Positions 8,486 through 17,342 of a stretch of 31,548 nt of DNA are shown one piece after another. The position numbers and the translations under genes are program-made. Under the pieces are notes generated by a model, which saw only the letters and a program-made list of their open reading frames with translations, did no database searches and was not told where the DNA came from. Source of the stretch: Brevundimonas sp. UBA4609 (GTDB taxonomy: Bacteria > Pseudomonadota > Alphaproteobacteria > Caulobacterales > Caulobacteraceae). Location of the stretch: assembly GCA_002386585.1 (NCBI GenBank), contig DGIZ01000092.1, positions 516-32,063 on the forward strand, in the 5' to 3' direction. Each line of letters starts with the position of its first letter. Positions within the stretch are counted from its first letter, which is position 1.

Positions 8486-8527
8486 CCTCGGCCGTTGCGC
8501 CCCGCGAGCGGGACCGGACGGCCGAGG
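8486..8527 (-). terminator. Stem-loop between the AMP-binding gene and doxX
   Basis: A perfect 10-bp inverted repeat, CCTCGGCCGT (8486-8495) and ACGGCCGAGG (8518-8527), encloses a second small stem, CCCG/CGGG (8501-8512). Read on the minus strand it begins 33 bases after the stop of the AMP-binding synthetase and ends in the doxX ribosome binding site. No T run follows. It may be an attenuator or partial terminator, or it may hide the doxX GGAGG; sequence alone does not decide. Confidence 0.5.
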
Positions 8528-8560
8528 TTATGACACTGGCGTCGAACGGCAAGCGCCTTG

Positions 8561-10120
8561 TCAGGCGCTCTTCAATTCGTCCTCGACCTTCTTCTGGATG
8601 GTCACATAGTCGGTCTTGCCGGTGCCCAGGACCGGAATGCTTTCAACCTTGATGATCTTCTTCGGCACCGCCAGTTCGGGCGCTCCGTTGTCACGCGCCC
8701 ATTCGGTCAGGCGTGAGCTCTCGGCCTCCGCGACGTCGGTGACCAGCACCAGGCGCTCGCCCTTCTTGCTGTCAGGCACGGCGACGACGGCGTGGTGGCC
8801 GGTCGGCCAGACGGCGCCGGCCATGCCTTCGACCGCCGTCAGGGACACCATCTCACCGCCGATCTTGGCGAAGCGCTTCACCCGGCCCAGGATGATGATG
8901 TAGCCCTCGGCGTCGATATCGACGATGTCGCCCGTGTCGTGCCAGCCGTCCGCCAGGGGCTCCAGATTGTCCGGGTCGTTCGGAGAGATGTAGCCTTCCA
9001 TCACGTTCGGTCCGCGCAGATACAGGCGCCCCCCGACCTCGATGCCTTCAACCGGTTCGATGCGGTACTCCATGCCCGGCAGTATCTGGCCCACCGTGCC
9101 CGGCCGGTTGCGGTCGGGATGGTTCACGGCGACAACCGGCGCCGCCTCGGTGGCGCCATAGCCTTCCAGCAGGGTCAGGCCGCCGAACTTGGCGTCGAAG
9201 GCGGCGCGGGTTTCCTCGCGCACCTTCTCGGCTCCGGCGACCGCGAACTTCAGGGTGGCGAAGTCGCCGGGCTCGGCCACGCGGGCGTACTGGTTCAGGA
9301 AGGTGTCGGTCGCGAAGAGGATCGACGCCTTCACCTGGGGCAGAAGATCGGTGATCTGCTTGGCGTGCAGCGGCGAGGGGTATTCAAACGCCTTCAGCCC
9401 CTGCAGCAGCGGCAGGATGACCCCGCCCGTCAGGCCGAAGCAGTGGAAGGTCGGCAGCGGATTGAACATCACCCAGTCGGGGTCTAGGTCGATGTGGGCC
9501 GCCACCTGGCGCGCATTGGCGACCAGGTTCTTCTGGCTCAGCACCACGCCCTTGGGCGCGCCGAAGCTGCCCGAGGTGAACAGGACCACGCCCGCCGAAT
9601 CCGGGGCGGTCTTCACGCGAAACCGCTTGGGCGCCATGCCGGCGCTGAGGCCGTACAGCTTGTCGGCCAGGCCGATGGTCTTGCGGATATCATCCAGCCA
9701 GACGATCTCGGAAACTTCGCCCAGGGCTTCCATCAGGTCGTCCAGCTTGGCCTGGGTGACGAAACGCTTGGCCGACAGGATCTTCTTCACGCCCGCCGTC
9801 TTCAGCGCGGCCTTCAGATTCGCTTCGCCCGAGGTGAAGTTCAGCATGACCGGCACGCGTCCGAAGGCGTGCAGGGCGAAGAAGGTCACCACCACGCCTG
9901 CGCTGGACGGCAGCAGCACGCCGACGCGCTCGCCGGGCTGGGTCAGTCTGGCGATCTTGCGGCCCAGCACGAAGGCGGCGCGGATCAAGCCGGTATAGGT
10001 CAGGGGGTGGCGATCCTGGTCCTCCAGAATCTCCTTGTCGCCGTAGCGGGCGCGCGCATCGATCAGCGCGTCGAACAGGGTCTCTTCATAGACCTTGGGG
10101 TCCAGGGCTGCCCGCAGCAA
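8561..10120 (-). CDS. AMP-binding acyl-CoA/acyl-ACP synthetase, Aas-like
   Basis: An adenylate-forming enzyme that activates a fatty acid or related carboxylate with ATP. The 519-aa product has the A3 motif VLFTSGSFGAPKGVVLSQ, EGYGATEAAP (A5), DTGDIVDIDAEGYIIILGR (A7-A8) and the C-terminal lysine motif GTGKTDYVTIQ. The segment FNPLPTFHCFGLTGGVILPLL closely resembles the synthetase half of Aas (acyl-ACP synthetase/2-acyl-glycerophosphoethanolamine acyltransferase), but the N-terminal acyltransferase domain of Aas is absent. The start is a TTG at 10120, chosen because AAGGAGGA lies five bases upstream; an adjacent GTG is out of frame. Substrate is inferred, probably a long-chain fatty acid used in lysophospholipid repair or fatty-acid salvage. 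Confidence 0.82.
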   Translation of the reverse strand: MLRAALDPKVYEETLFDALIDARARYGDKEILEDQDRHPLTYTGLIRAAFVLGRKIARLTQPGERVGVLLPSSAGVVVTFFALHAFGRVPVMLNFTSGEANLKAALKTAGVKKILSAKRFVTQAKLDDLMEALGEVSEIVWLDDIRKTIGLADKLYGLSAGMAPKRFRVKTAPDSAGVVLFTSGSFGAPKGVVLSQKNLVANARQVAAHIDLDPDWVMFNPLPTFHCFGLTGGVILPLLQGLKAFEYPSPLHAKQITDLLPQVKASILFATDTFLNQYARVAEPGDFATLKFAVAGAEKVREETRAAFDAKFGGLTLLEGYGATEAAPVVAVNHPDRNRPGTVGQILPGMEYRIEPVEGIEVGGRLYLRGPNVMEGYISPNDPDNLEPLADGWHDTGDIVDIDAEGYIIILGRVKRFAKIGGEMVSLTAVEGMAGAVWPTGHHAVVAVPDSKKGERLVLVTDVAEAESSRLTEWARDNGAPELAVPKKIIKVESIPVLGTGKTDYVTIQKKVEDELKSA

Positions 10121-10228
10121 GCACGTCCTCCTTCGGAGAGCTCTGACGCGGCCCTCTCGGTTACAAGAGGCCGGAACCTAGTGACGGAAGGTCGCCTTGA
10201 AAAGATGCGTAACGTCGCGTGAGGCCGT

Positions 10229-10240
10229 TCCGATGTCGGA
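10229..10240. promoter_or_regulatory. Palindrome and repeated half-sites in the divergent synthetase/lipA gap
   Basis: TCCGATGTCGGA is a near-perfect palindrome (TCCGA-TG-TCGGA). Related half-sites follow: CCGAC at 10247-10251, and CATCGG and CCGACAT in the 40 bases before the lipA leader. The 199-base gap separates divergent genes, so promoters in both directions are expected here. The palindrome could be an operator, but no regulator can be named. Confidence 0.25.
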
Positions 10241-10319
10241 CTGAAACCGACTGTGCCTTGCCTTTGCACATCGGAAGGCCGACATACCGCCTTCAGAAAC
10301 AGGAGCCAGACCGCCGGCG

Positions 10320-11294
10320 ATGGTCACGCTGATCGACACCCTGCAGAAGAAGCCGTCTGAGCTTCGTCACCCTGAAAAGCAGAACCGTCCGGAATCGGCG
10401 GTGCTGAAGAAGCCTGACTGGCTGCGCGTCAAGGCGCCCGGGTCGGGCCAGTACAACGCCACCAAGGACATCGTGCGCTCCAAGGGGCTGCACACCGTCT
10501 GCGAAGAGGCCGCCTGCCCGAACATCGGCGAGTGCTGGAGCCAGAAGCACGCCACCCTGATGATCATGGGCGACACCTGCACGCGGGCCTGCGCCTTCTG
10601 CAACGTCAAGACCGGCCTGCCGCAGCCGCTGGACCCGGAGGAACCGGCCAAGGTCGGTCTGGCCGTGGCGCAGATGGAACTGAACCACGTCGTCATCACC
10701 TCGGTGGACCGCGACGACGTGTCGGACGGCGGCGCCGCCCACTTCGCGGAAGTGGTGCGCCAGATTCGCATCCAGGCGCCGAACACCACCATCGAAATCC
10801 TGACGCCCGACTTCCTGCGCAAGGACGGCGCGGCCGAGGTCATGATCGACGCCACGCCCGACGTCTTCAATCATAACCTCGAGACGGTTCCGCGCCTGTA
10901 TCTGAAGATTCGGCCCGGCGCCCGCTACTTCCACTCCCTGCGCCTGCTGCAGATGGTCAAGGAGCGCGACCCGAACCAGTTCACCAAGTCCGGCATCATG
11001 GTCGGTCTGGGCGAGGCGAAGGAAGAGGTCATGCAGGTGATGGACGACATGCGTTCCGCCGGCGTCGACTTCATCACCATCGGCCAGTATCTGCAGCCGA
11101 CGCGCAAGCACGCCGCCATCGACCGCTTCGTCACGCCCGAAGAGTTCAAGGCCTATGAGGCGATCGCGCGGGCCAAGGGCTTCCTGATGGTGTCGTCCTC
11201 GCCGCTGACGCGCTCGTCGCATCACGCAGGCGACGACTTCGCTCGGCTGCGGGCGGCGCGCGAGGCCCAGTTGTCGTCCCGGAACGGCCGCTGA
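10320..11294 (+). CDS. lipA: Lipoyl synthase LipA
   Basis: LipA is a radical SAM enzyme that inserts two sulfurs into protein-bound octanoyl groups, producing the lipoyl cofactor of E2 and related proteins. The 324-aa product has both iron-sulfur clusters. The auxiliary cluster ligands Cys61, Cys66 and Cys72 lie in [12 protein letters not shown]; the SAM cluster ligands Cys87, Cys91 and Cys94 lie in CTRACAFC. The conserved C-terminal [13 protein letters not shown] supplies the serine ligand. An AGGAG lies at 10301-10305, somewhat far (14 bases) from the ATG. The COQ10-like gene begins 4 bases after its stop. Its likely targets include the lipoyl domains of PdhB and PdhC encoded 6-8 kb downstream. 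Confidence 0.97.
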   Translation: MVTLIDTLQKKPSELRHPEKQNRPESAVLKKPDWLRVKAPGSGQYNATKDIVRSKGLHTVCEEAACPNIGECWSQKHATLMIMGDTCTRACAFCNVKTGLPQPLDPEEPAKVGLAVAQMELNHVVITSVDRDDVSDGGAAHFAEVVRQIRIQAPNTTIEILTPDFLRKDGAAEVMIDATPDVFNHNLETVPRLYLKIRPGARYFHSLRLLQMVKERDPNQFTKSGIMVGLGEAKEEVMQVMDDMRSAGVDFITIGQYLQPTRKHAAIDRFVTPEEFKAYEAIARAKGFLMVSSSPLTRSSHHAGDDFARLRAAREAQLSSRNGR

Positions 11295-11298
11295 TCCT

Positions 11299-11751
11299 TT
11301 GGCCGTCCATCGCCTAACGCGCATCCTGCCCTATGCGCCCGAGCAACTCGCCGCCATGGTGGCGGACGTGCGCGCCTATCCCGACTTCGTGCCGTGGATC
11401 ACCGCCATGCGCGTCTGGAACGTGCGGGATGAGGCGCCGGGCGTGCATCTGCTGGACGCCGAGGCCGGGGTCGGATTCGCCTTCCTGACCGAGAAGTTCT
11501 CGACCTGGGTGCGTCATGACGTGCACGCGCCCAAGGTCGAGGTTGGCCTGATCCGCGGCCCGTTCAAGCACCTGAAGAACCGCTGGGAGTTCCATCCGCA
11601 CCCGCAGGGGACGCGACTGGAATTCTCCATCGACTTCGCCTTCAAGTCGCGCATGCTGGACATGATGCTTCAGGCGAACTTCGACCGGGCGGTCGACAAG
11701 CTGATCCAGTGTTTCGAGAGCCGGGCCAAGGCTCTCTACGGCAAGAGGTAG
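11299..11751 (+). CDS. COQ10/RatA-like START-domain protein
   Basis: A 150-aa member of the polyketide cyclase/START-like family that includes eukaryotic COQ10, a ubiquinone-binding chaperone needed for respiration, and E. coli RatA. The family pattern is clear: RILPYAPEQLAAMVADVRAYPDFVPWITAMRV at the N-terminus, GPFKHLKNRWEFHP in the middle, and a C-terminal helix that closes the hydrophobic cavity. The start is a TTG at 11299, four bases after the lipA stop, with no clear Shine-Dalgarno sequence; coupled re-initiation after lipA is likely, and the N-terminal residues fit the family. In alphaproteobacteria a role in ubiquinone handling is more plausible than a toxin role. This is family-based inference. 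Confidence 0.88.
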   Translation: MAVHRLTRILPYAPEQLAAMVADVRAYPDFVPWITAMRVWNVRDEAPGVHLLDAEAGVGFAFLTEKFSTWVRHDVHAPKVEVGLIRGPFKHLKNRWEFHPHPQGTRLEFSIDFAFKSRMLDMMLQANFDRAVDKLIQCFESRAKALYGKR

Positions 11752-11755
11752 GACC

Positions 11756-12877
11756 ATGGGCGCGCCTTTCGACTTCGATGCGACGGTCGTGGGCGCGGGA
11801 GCTGTGGGGCTGGCCTGCGGTCGAGCGCTGTCGCGGCGCGGCCTGACGGTGCTGGTGCTGGAAAAGGAGCCCCACATCGGCCAGGGCGTCTCCTCGCGCA
11901 ATTCCGAGGTGATCCACGGCGGGCTCTATTATCCGACCGGCTCGTTGAAGGCGAAGTTCTGCGTAGAAGGGCGGCGCGCCCTTTATGATTTCCTGGAAAG
12001 CCGCAAGGTCGATCACTGGAAATGCGGCAAGCTGGTCGTGGCGACCGAGGAAGCCGAGGTGGGGCGCATCGAGGCCATCTTCCAGCAGGCAACCACCAAC
12101 GGCGTCGAGCGGTTGGAGCATCTTACCGGCGCCCAGGCGCGGGCGCTTGAGCCGGAACTGAACGCCCACGCCGCCATCCTGTCGCCCGAAAGCGGCGTGT
12201 TCGACAGTCACGGCTTTATGCTGGCCCTGCAGGGCGAGATCGAGGACGCGGGCGGCGCGGTCGTGATCTCCGCGCCTTTCGAGGGGGCGGAAGGCCTGCC
12301 GGGCGGCGGCTTCTCTATTCGCGTGGGCGGGGAGGGGGCGATGACCGTGACCAGCCGTCTGCTGGTCACCGCGCCCGGTCTGTCGGCGCAGGCGGTTGCC
12401 GCGCGGGTCGAAGGCTATCCCGCCGCCGATATTCCGATGCGCCATCTGGGCAAGGGGATCTATTTCCGGCTGACGGGACCTGCGCCGTTCAACCGCCTGA
12501 TCTATCCGCCGCCGATCCCCGGCGCGCTGGGCACCCACTACCGCAAGGATCTGGGCGGGCAGGGGGTGTTCGGCCCCGACCTGGCCTATGTCGAGAGCGA
12601 GGATTATTCCGTCGATCCGGCCAAGGCGGAAGGGTTCGCCCGCTATATCCGCCGCTTCTGGCCCGGCGTGACGGTCGAGCGCCTGACGCCCGACTACGCG
12701 GGCATCCGGCCCAAGCTGCATGGTCCTGGCGAGCCGCAGCCGGACTTTCAGCTTCATGGCCGAGAGCATCACGGCATCGACGGCCTGATGGCCCTGTTCG
12801 GCATCGAAAGCCCCGGCCTGACCAGTTCCCTGGCGATCGGCGAGGCGGCGGCCGAGGCGTTGGCGGGTTCGGCTTGA
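11756..12877 (+). CDS. FAD-dependent oxidoreductase, L-2-hydroxyglutarate oxidase/dehydrogenase-like
   Basis: A DAO-superfamily flavoprotein. The 373-aa product begins with a dinucleotide fold (TVVGAGAVGLACGRAL) and an Arg-containing FAD segment, SSRNSEVIHGGLYYPTGSLKA, typical of the LhgO/L2HGDH subfamily that oxidises L-2-hydroxyglutarate to 2-oxoglutarate and feeds electrons to quinone. The C-terminal segments PDYAGIRPKLHGPG and FGIESPGLTSSLAIG are also characteristic. The ATG lies 4 bases after the COQ10-like gene, preceded by an AGAGG at its end, so lipA, coq10-like and this gene probably form one operon. Substrate assignment rests on family resemblance; other 2-hydroxyacids are possible. 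Confidence 0.83.
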   Translation: MGAPFDFDATVVGAGAVGLACGRALSRRGLTVLVLEKEPHIGQGVSSRNSEVIHGGLYYPTGSLKAKFCVEGRRALYDFLESRKVDHWKCGKLVVATEEAEVGRIEAIFQQATTNGVERLEHLTGAQARALEPELNAHAAILSPESGVFDSHGFMLALQGEIEDAGGAVVISAPFEGAEGLPGGGFSIRVGGEGAMTVTSRLLVTAPGLSAQAVAARVEGYPAADIPMRHLGKGIYFRLTGPAPFNRLIYPPPIPGALGTHYRKDLGGQGVFGPDLAYVESEDYSVDPAKAEGFARYIRRFWPGVTVERLTPDYAGIRPKLHGPGEPQPDFQLHGREHHGIDGLMALFGIESPGLTSSLAIGEAAAEALAGSA

Positions 12878-12886
12878 GCCTGACGA

Positions 12887-13876
12887 TCAGTCGAACGCGG
12901 ACAGCGGAATTGAGACGAGGCTGAACGGCAGGACGGGGTCTCCCGAGCCACGACGGTTCAACTGGCTGTTGGCGACGATGAGGCGGTCGCCGCGCACGGC
13001 GGCCGTGGCGGGCCAGGCCAGTTCGGCGAACGCCAGCCGCTTCGCCTCTGTCGCCGTGGTGAAATCGGACGACAGGTCCAGGGCCACGATCTCCTCGGAC
13101 CACTGACGCACCACGAACAGCCTCTGACCGTGCAACGCCAGGCCGTCGCCGCCGTCCAGCGCCGAATCACCTGTGTCGATCGCCGTGATCTCGCGGGTGC
13201 TCGTATCGATTCGGAAAAGCTTGCCGGCCTTCATCTGCACGACGATCAGATAGCGTCCGTCCGGCGTGGCCGCGATTCCGTTCAGATTGGCGTCCTCGCC
13301 GTAGCGAATGGCCGTTCCCTCGAACGACAGCCAGGGCTGCAGCGCCTGATCGGCGATGGGATCGCGCGGCGCGCGCCATAGCACCGGTCGCACGGTGTCG
13401 GTGAAGTAGGCCGCATCGGTCGTCAGGGCCACGTCGTTGATCAACGCCGCGCCTTCGGGGGTGGTGAAGCGCGCCAGCCGTCGACCAGTGGCGATGTCGA
13501 CGACATGCATCGAGCCTGTCCGCGCCCCGGCGACCCACAGGCGTCCTTCGCCATCGGCCTTGAGGCCCAGAGCCACTGAAACCGGCGTCGCGGGGCGGGC
13601 GTCGGCCATATCCAGCGGATCGCCGATCACGATGGTCGTCCTGTTTTCGGGATCAACGCTGACGACGACGCCGGTATTGGCGCTGGTGGTGTAGATCGCG
13701 CCGGTGGCTGGATCGACCGTCACGCCCTCGGGGTAGGCCGCCGCTTCGGGTAGAGCCAGAACCGCGATGCTCGACGTGGACTGTTCCCGAGCCTGAGCCG
13801 GGGTTCCGGCGAGGAGGCCGATGAAGGCGACAGACCCCGCCGTCGTCATCCAGAAATCGCGCCAAGAATCGCGCAT
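12887..13876 (-). CDS. Secreted SMP-30/NHL-like beta-propeller protein
   Basis: A 329-aa protein with an N-terminal signal peptide (hydrophobic SVAFIGLLAGTPAQA, cleavage about residue 29), so it is probably periplasmic. The rest consists of repeated beta-propeller blades resembling the SMP-30/gluconolactonase/NHL group: PEGVTVDPATGAIYTTSANTG, GLKADGEGRLWVAGA, LNGIAATPDGRYLIVVQM and DGLALHGQRLFVV. In SMP-30 enzymes such blades carry the metal-binding Glu, Asn and Asp of a lactonase; LNGIAATPDG and GGDGLAL are candidate positions, but activity cannot be confirmed. It converges with the flavoprotein gene with a 9-base gap. No clear neighbour suggests a pathway. Confidence 0.75.
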   Translation of the reverse strand: MRDSWRDFWMTTAGSVAFIGLLAGTPAQAREQSTSSIAVLALPEAAAYPEGVTVDPATGAIYTTSANTGVVVSVDPENRTTIVIGDPLDMADARPATPVSVALGLKADGEGRLWVAGARTGSMHVVDIATGRRLARFTTPEGAALINDVALTTDAAYFTDTVRPVLWRAPRDPIADQALQPWLSFEGTAIRYGEDANLNGIAATPDGRYLIVVQMKAGKLFRIDTSTREITAIDTGDSALDGGDGLALHGQRLFVVRQWSEEIVALDLSSDFTTATEAKRLAFAELAWPATAAVRGDRLIVANSQLNRRGSGDPVLPFSLVSIPLSAFD

Positions 13877-13979
13877 GTCGTCCTCCCGTGATATTCAGCG
13901 CCGGAACTCTGCCGTAGGGATGGACAGGACGCCACCCTCGTCGAGGCGGCGGCGGGCTGAACCATTATCATTCCGTGAC

Positions 13980-14008
13980 TTGAAATCCCTTGCGGCTTCA
14001 TGCATAAG
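13980..14008 (+). promoter_or_regulatory. Possible sigma-70 promoter for rpmF
   Basis: TTGAAA (13980-13985) and CATAAG (14003-14008) are separated by 17 bases, and the rpmF start is 90 bases downstream. The -35 matches consensus at five of six positions, the -10 at four. Constitutive expression would fit a ribosomal protein gene. The rest of the 221-base gap (13877-14097) shows nothing else recognisable. Confidence 0.35.
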
Positions 14009-14097
14009 CCCGCCCTCGCGTGGCGGCTCTTATCGGGGGGCCGCCGCTGTTGTTTTCGCGTCTTCACCGGCGCACCGACTTAGAGATTGAGACGGAC

Positions 14098-14280
14098 ATG
14101 GCCGTTCCGAAGCGCAAAGTATCCCCCTCGCGTCGCAACATGCGTCGCGCTCACGACGCCCTGGGCGCCAACACCTATGTCGAAGACAAGGACACCGGCG
14201 AGCTGCGTCGTCCGCACCACATCGACCTGAAGACCGGCATGTACAAGGGCCGTCAGGTTCTGACCCAGCAGGAAGACTAA
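14098..14280 (+). CDS. rpmF: 50S ribosomal protein L32
   Basis: L32 is a small basic protein of the large ribosomal subunit. The 60-aa product begins [22 protein letters not shown], the family signature, and ends in a short tail ([11 protein letters not shown]) typical of alphaproteobacteria. It lacks the paired Cys zinc knuckles, as L32 in this class usually does. I chose the ATG at 14098 because the in-frame upstream codons do not resemble L32 and the family begins with MAVPK. A strong terminator follows at 14322. Confidence 0.95.
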   Translation: MAVPKRKVSPSRRNMRRAHDALGANTYVEDKDTGELRRPHHIDLKTGMYKGRQVLTQQED

Positions 14281-14321
14281 GGTCTCCTCTGGCGATCCGG
14301 CTCGGCCGGGCGCAAATTCAG

Positions 14322-14350
14322 CGGCGCGCGAGCCTCTCGCGCGCCGTTTT
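14322..14350 (+). terminator. Rho-independent terminator after rpmF
   Basis: A perfect 11-bp stem, CGGCGCGCGAG (14322-14332) and CTCGCGCGCCG (14336-14346), closes a 3-base loop and is followed by TTTT (14347-14350). It lies 42 bases after the rpmF stop and separates rpmF from eno. Confidence 0.85.
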
Positions 14351-14403
14351 CGCATATGTTCGCCGTCGTCTCGCCTGTGGCGATTCAAGCGGGTCTGGTC
14401 TAA

Positions 14404-15723
<1,320 letters not shown>

Positions 15724-15747
15724 GCTGCATCACGAAGATGTGCTGGG

Positions 15748-15776
15748 CGCCGCCTTCGAACCTCGAGGGCGGCGTT
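15748..15776 (+). terminator. Stem-loop after eno
   Basis: CGCCGCCTTCG (15748-15758) pairs with CGAGGGCGGCG (15764-15774), with one mismatch and a five-base loop, 25 bases after the eno stop. Only TT follows, so it is a weak intrinsic terminator at best; it may protect the 3' end of eno mRNA. Confidence 0.5.
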
Positions 15777-15864
15777 CGCAATTACGGCCAAGCTACGGTT
15801 CGTTAGGCATTTTCGCTCACTGATAGGTCACCGTGTTTGTGCGCGCTCAGAAGGAGCGTCCGTT

Positions 15865-16197
15865 GTGCCCGAGCAGATGAAGCCCTACCTGCCGTCCGTC
15901 CTGCTGCTGTTGCTGATCGCCTATCTGGGCGTGCAAGCCCTGACGGGTGAACGCGGCCTGCTAAGTGGCGGTGAACGCGACGCTTTGCTGTCCCAGCGAC
16001 AGTCCCAACTGACGCGCTTGACCGAGCAGCGCCAGGACCTGGAAGTCCGTGTCCGCTACCTGCGCACCGAGAGTCTCTCGAAGGATCTTCTGGAGGAGCG
16101 GGCGAGGGCGGTGATCGGCTTCGCCGACCCGCGCGACTATGTGGTTCGGCCGAACGGCCCCGCTGGCCACAACCGTGGCGCGACCCGCGCCTCCTGA
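15865..16197 (+). CDS. ftsB: FtsB/DivIC-family septum formation initiator
   Basis: A small bitopic inner-membrane protein of the divisome. The 110-aa product has one membrane segment near the N-terminus (SVLLLLLIAYLGVQAL, residues about 11-26), then a heptad-rich coiled coil (SQRQSQLTRLTEQRQDLEVRVRYL without prolines), and a short C-terminal region with LLEERARAVIGFADPRDYVV, the family's signature. The start is GTG at 15865, chosen for the AAGGAG at 15851-15856 with 8-base spacing. In alphaproteobacteria such a gene often sits between eno and pdhA, as here. The last 20 residues are low-complexity. Membership in the DivIC superfamily is clear; FtsB rather than FtsL is inferred from length and context. 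Confidence 0.87.
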   Translation: MPEQMKPYLPSVLLLLLIAYLGVQALTGERGLLSGGERDALLSQRQSQLTRLTEQRQDLEVRVRYLRTESLSKDLLEERARAVIGFADPRDYVVRPNGPAGHNRGATRAS

Positions 16198-16203
16198 ACT
16201 ATT

Positions 16204-16267
16204 GTTACAGCCTGGCTGGCTGCTTTGCGTTTCGGGAACGAAGGCTGCTAAAGCCCCTTTCTGTAAC
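16204..16267. promoter_or_regulatory. Spaced inverted repeat and small palindrome ahead of pdhA
   Basis: GTTACAG (16204-16210) and CTGTAAC (16261-16267) are perfect 7-bp inverted copies 50 bases apart. A short hairpin CCCTG-AAA-CAGGG lies at 16277-16289, directly before the pdhA ribosome binding site. The ftsB-pdhA gap probably holds the pdh promoter; these could be operator or leader elements. No regulator is identified. Confidence 0.3.
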
Positions 16268-16310
16268 GATAAGAGTCCCTGAAACAGGGGTGTAAGCCGG
16301 GAGATGCCGG

Positions 16311-17339
16311 ATGGCGAAAGCCGCCGCTCAGAAAAACTCGCCCAGCACGGGCGAAAAGATTCCGAACACGCCGCAGGCTTCCAAGGAAGACCTGCTGCGT
16401 TTCTACCGCGAGATGGTTCTCATCCGTCGCTTTGAAGAGCGCGCGGGCCAACTCTACGGCATGGGCCTGATCGGGGGCTTCTGCCACCTGTACATCGGTC
16501 AGGAAGCCGTGGCCGTCGGCGTTCAGGAGAGCGTCAAGCAGGGCTACGACAAGATCATCACGGGCTATCGCGACCACGGCCACATGCTGGCCGCGGGCAT
16601 GGACCCGAAGGAAGTCATGGCCGAGCTGACGGGCCGCATCGGCGGGTCGTCCAAGGGCAAGGGCGGGTCGATGCACATGTTCGACGTGCCGACCGGCTTC
16701 TATGGCGGTCACGGCATCGTCGGCGCGCAGGTCGCGCTGGGCACGGGTCTGGCCTTCGCGGGCAAGTACCGCGGCGACGACTCGGTCAGCTTCGTCTACT
16801 TCGGCGACGGCGCCTCGAACCAGGGGCAGGTCTACGAGAGCTTCAATATGGCCCAGCTGTGGAAGCTGCCGGCCATCTACATCATCGAGAACAACCAGTA
16901 CGCCATGGGCACGAGCATTGAACGCTCGTCGTCCACGACCGAACTGTATCAGCGCGGCGCCAGCTTCGGCATTCCCGGCGAGCAGGTCGACGGCATGGAT
17001 GTCCTGGCCGTGCGTGACGCCGCCGCCCGCGCCGTGGCGCGCGCCCGCGCCGGCGAAGGTCCCTACATCCTGGAAGTGAAGACCTACCGCTATCGCGGCC
17101 ACTCCATGTCCGACCCGGCCAAGTACCGGACCAAGGAAGAGGTGGACGAGGTCAAGAAGACCCGCGACCCGATCGACCACCTGAAGATGCTGCTCGCCGC
17201 CGCCAAGGCGACGGAGGACGAGCTGAAGGCGATCGACAACGAAGTGAAGGCCGTCGTGGCCGAAGCTGTACAGTTCGCTCAAGAGAGCCCTGAGCCGGAT
17301 CCGTCCGAGCTCTACACCGACGTCTACGTGGAGGCCTGA
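16311..17339 (+). CDS. pdhA: Pyruvate dehydrogenase E1 component, alpha subunit
   Basis: The alpha subunit of the heterotetrameric E1, which decarboxylates pyruvate using thiamine diphosphate and passes the acetyl group to lipoyl-E2. The 342-aa product shows FEERAGQLYGMGLIGGFCHLYIGQEA near the N-terminus, YRDHGHMLA, and the ThDP/Mg2+ motif GDGASNQGQVYE...ENNQYAMGT (about residues 165-205). YRYRGHSMSDPAKYR is the conserved phosphorylation-loop region, although bacteria generally lack the kinase. A CCGGGAGA ribosome binding site lies at 16297-16304. It starts an operon with pdhB three bases downstream. Confidence 0.97.
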   Translation: MAKAAAQKNSPSTGEKIPNTPQASKEDLLRFYREMVLIRRFEERAGQLYGMGLIGGFCHLYIGQEAVAVGVQESVKQGYDKIITGYRDHGHMLAAGMDPKEVMAELTGRIGGSSKGKGGSMHMFDVPTGFYGGHGIVGAQVALGTGLAFAGKYRGDDSVSFVYFGDGASNQGQVYESFNMAQLWKLPAIYIIENNQYAMGTSIERSSSTTELYQRGASFGIPGEQVDGMDVLAVRDAAARAVARARAGEGPYILEVKTYRYRGHSMSDPAKYRTKEEVDEVKKTRDPIDHLKMLLAAAKATEDELKAIDNEVKAVVAEAVQFAQESPEPDPSELYTDVYVEA

Positions 17340-17342
17340 TAC

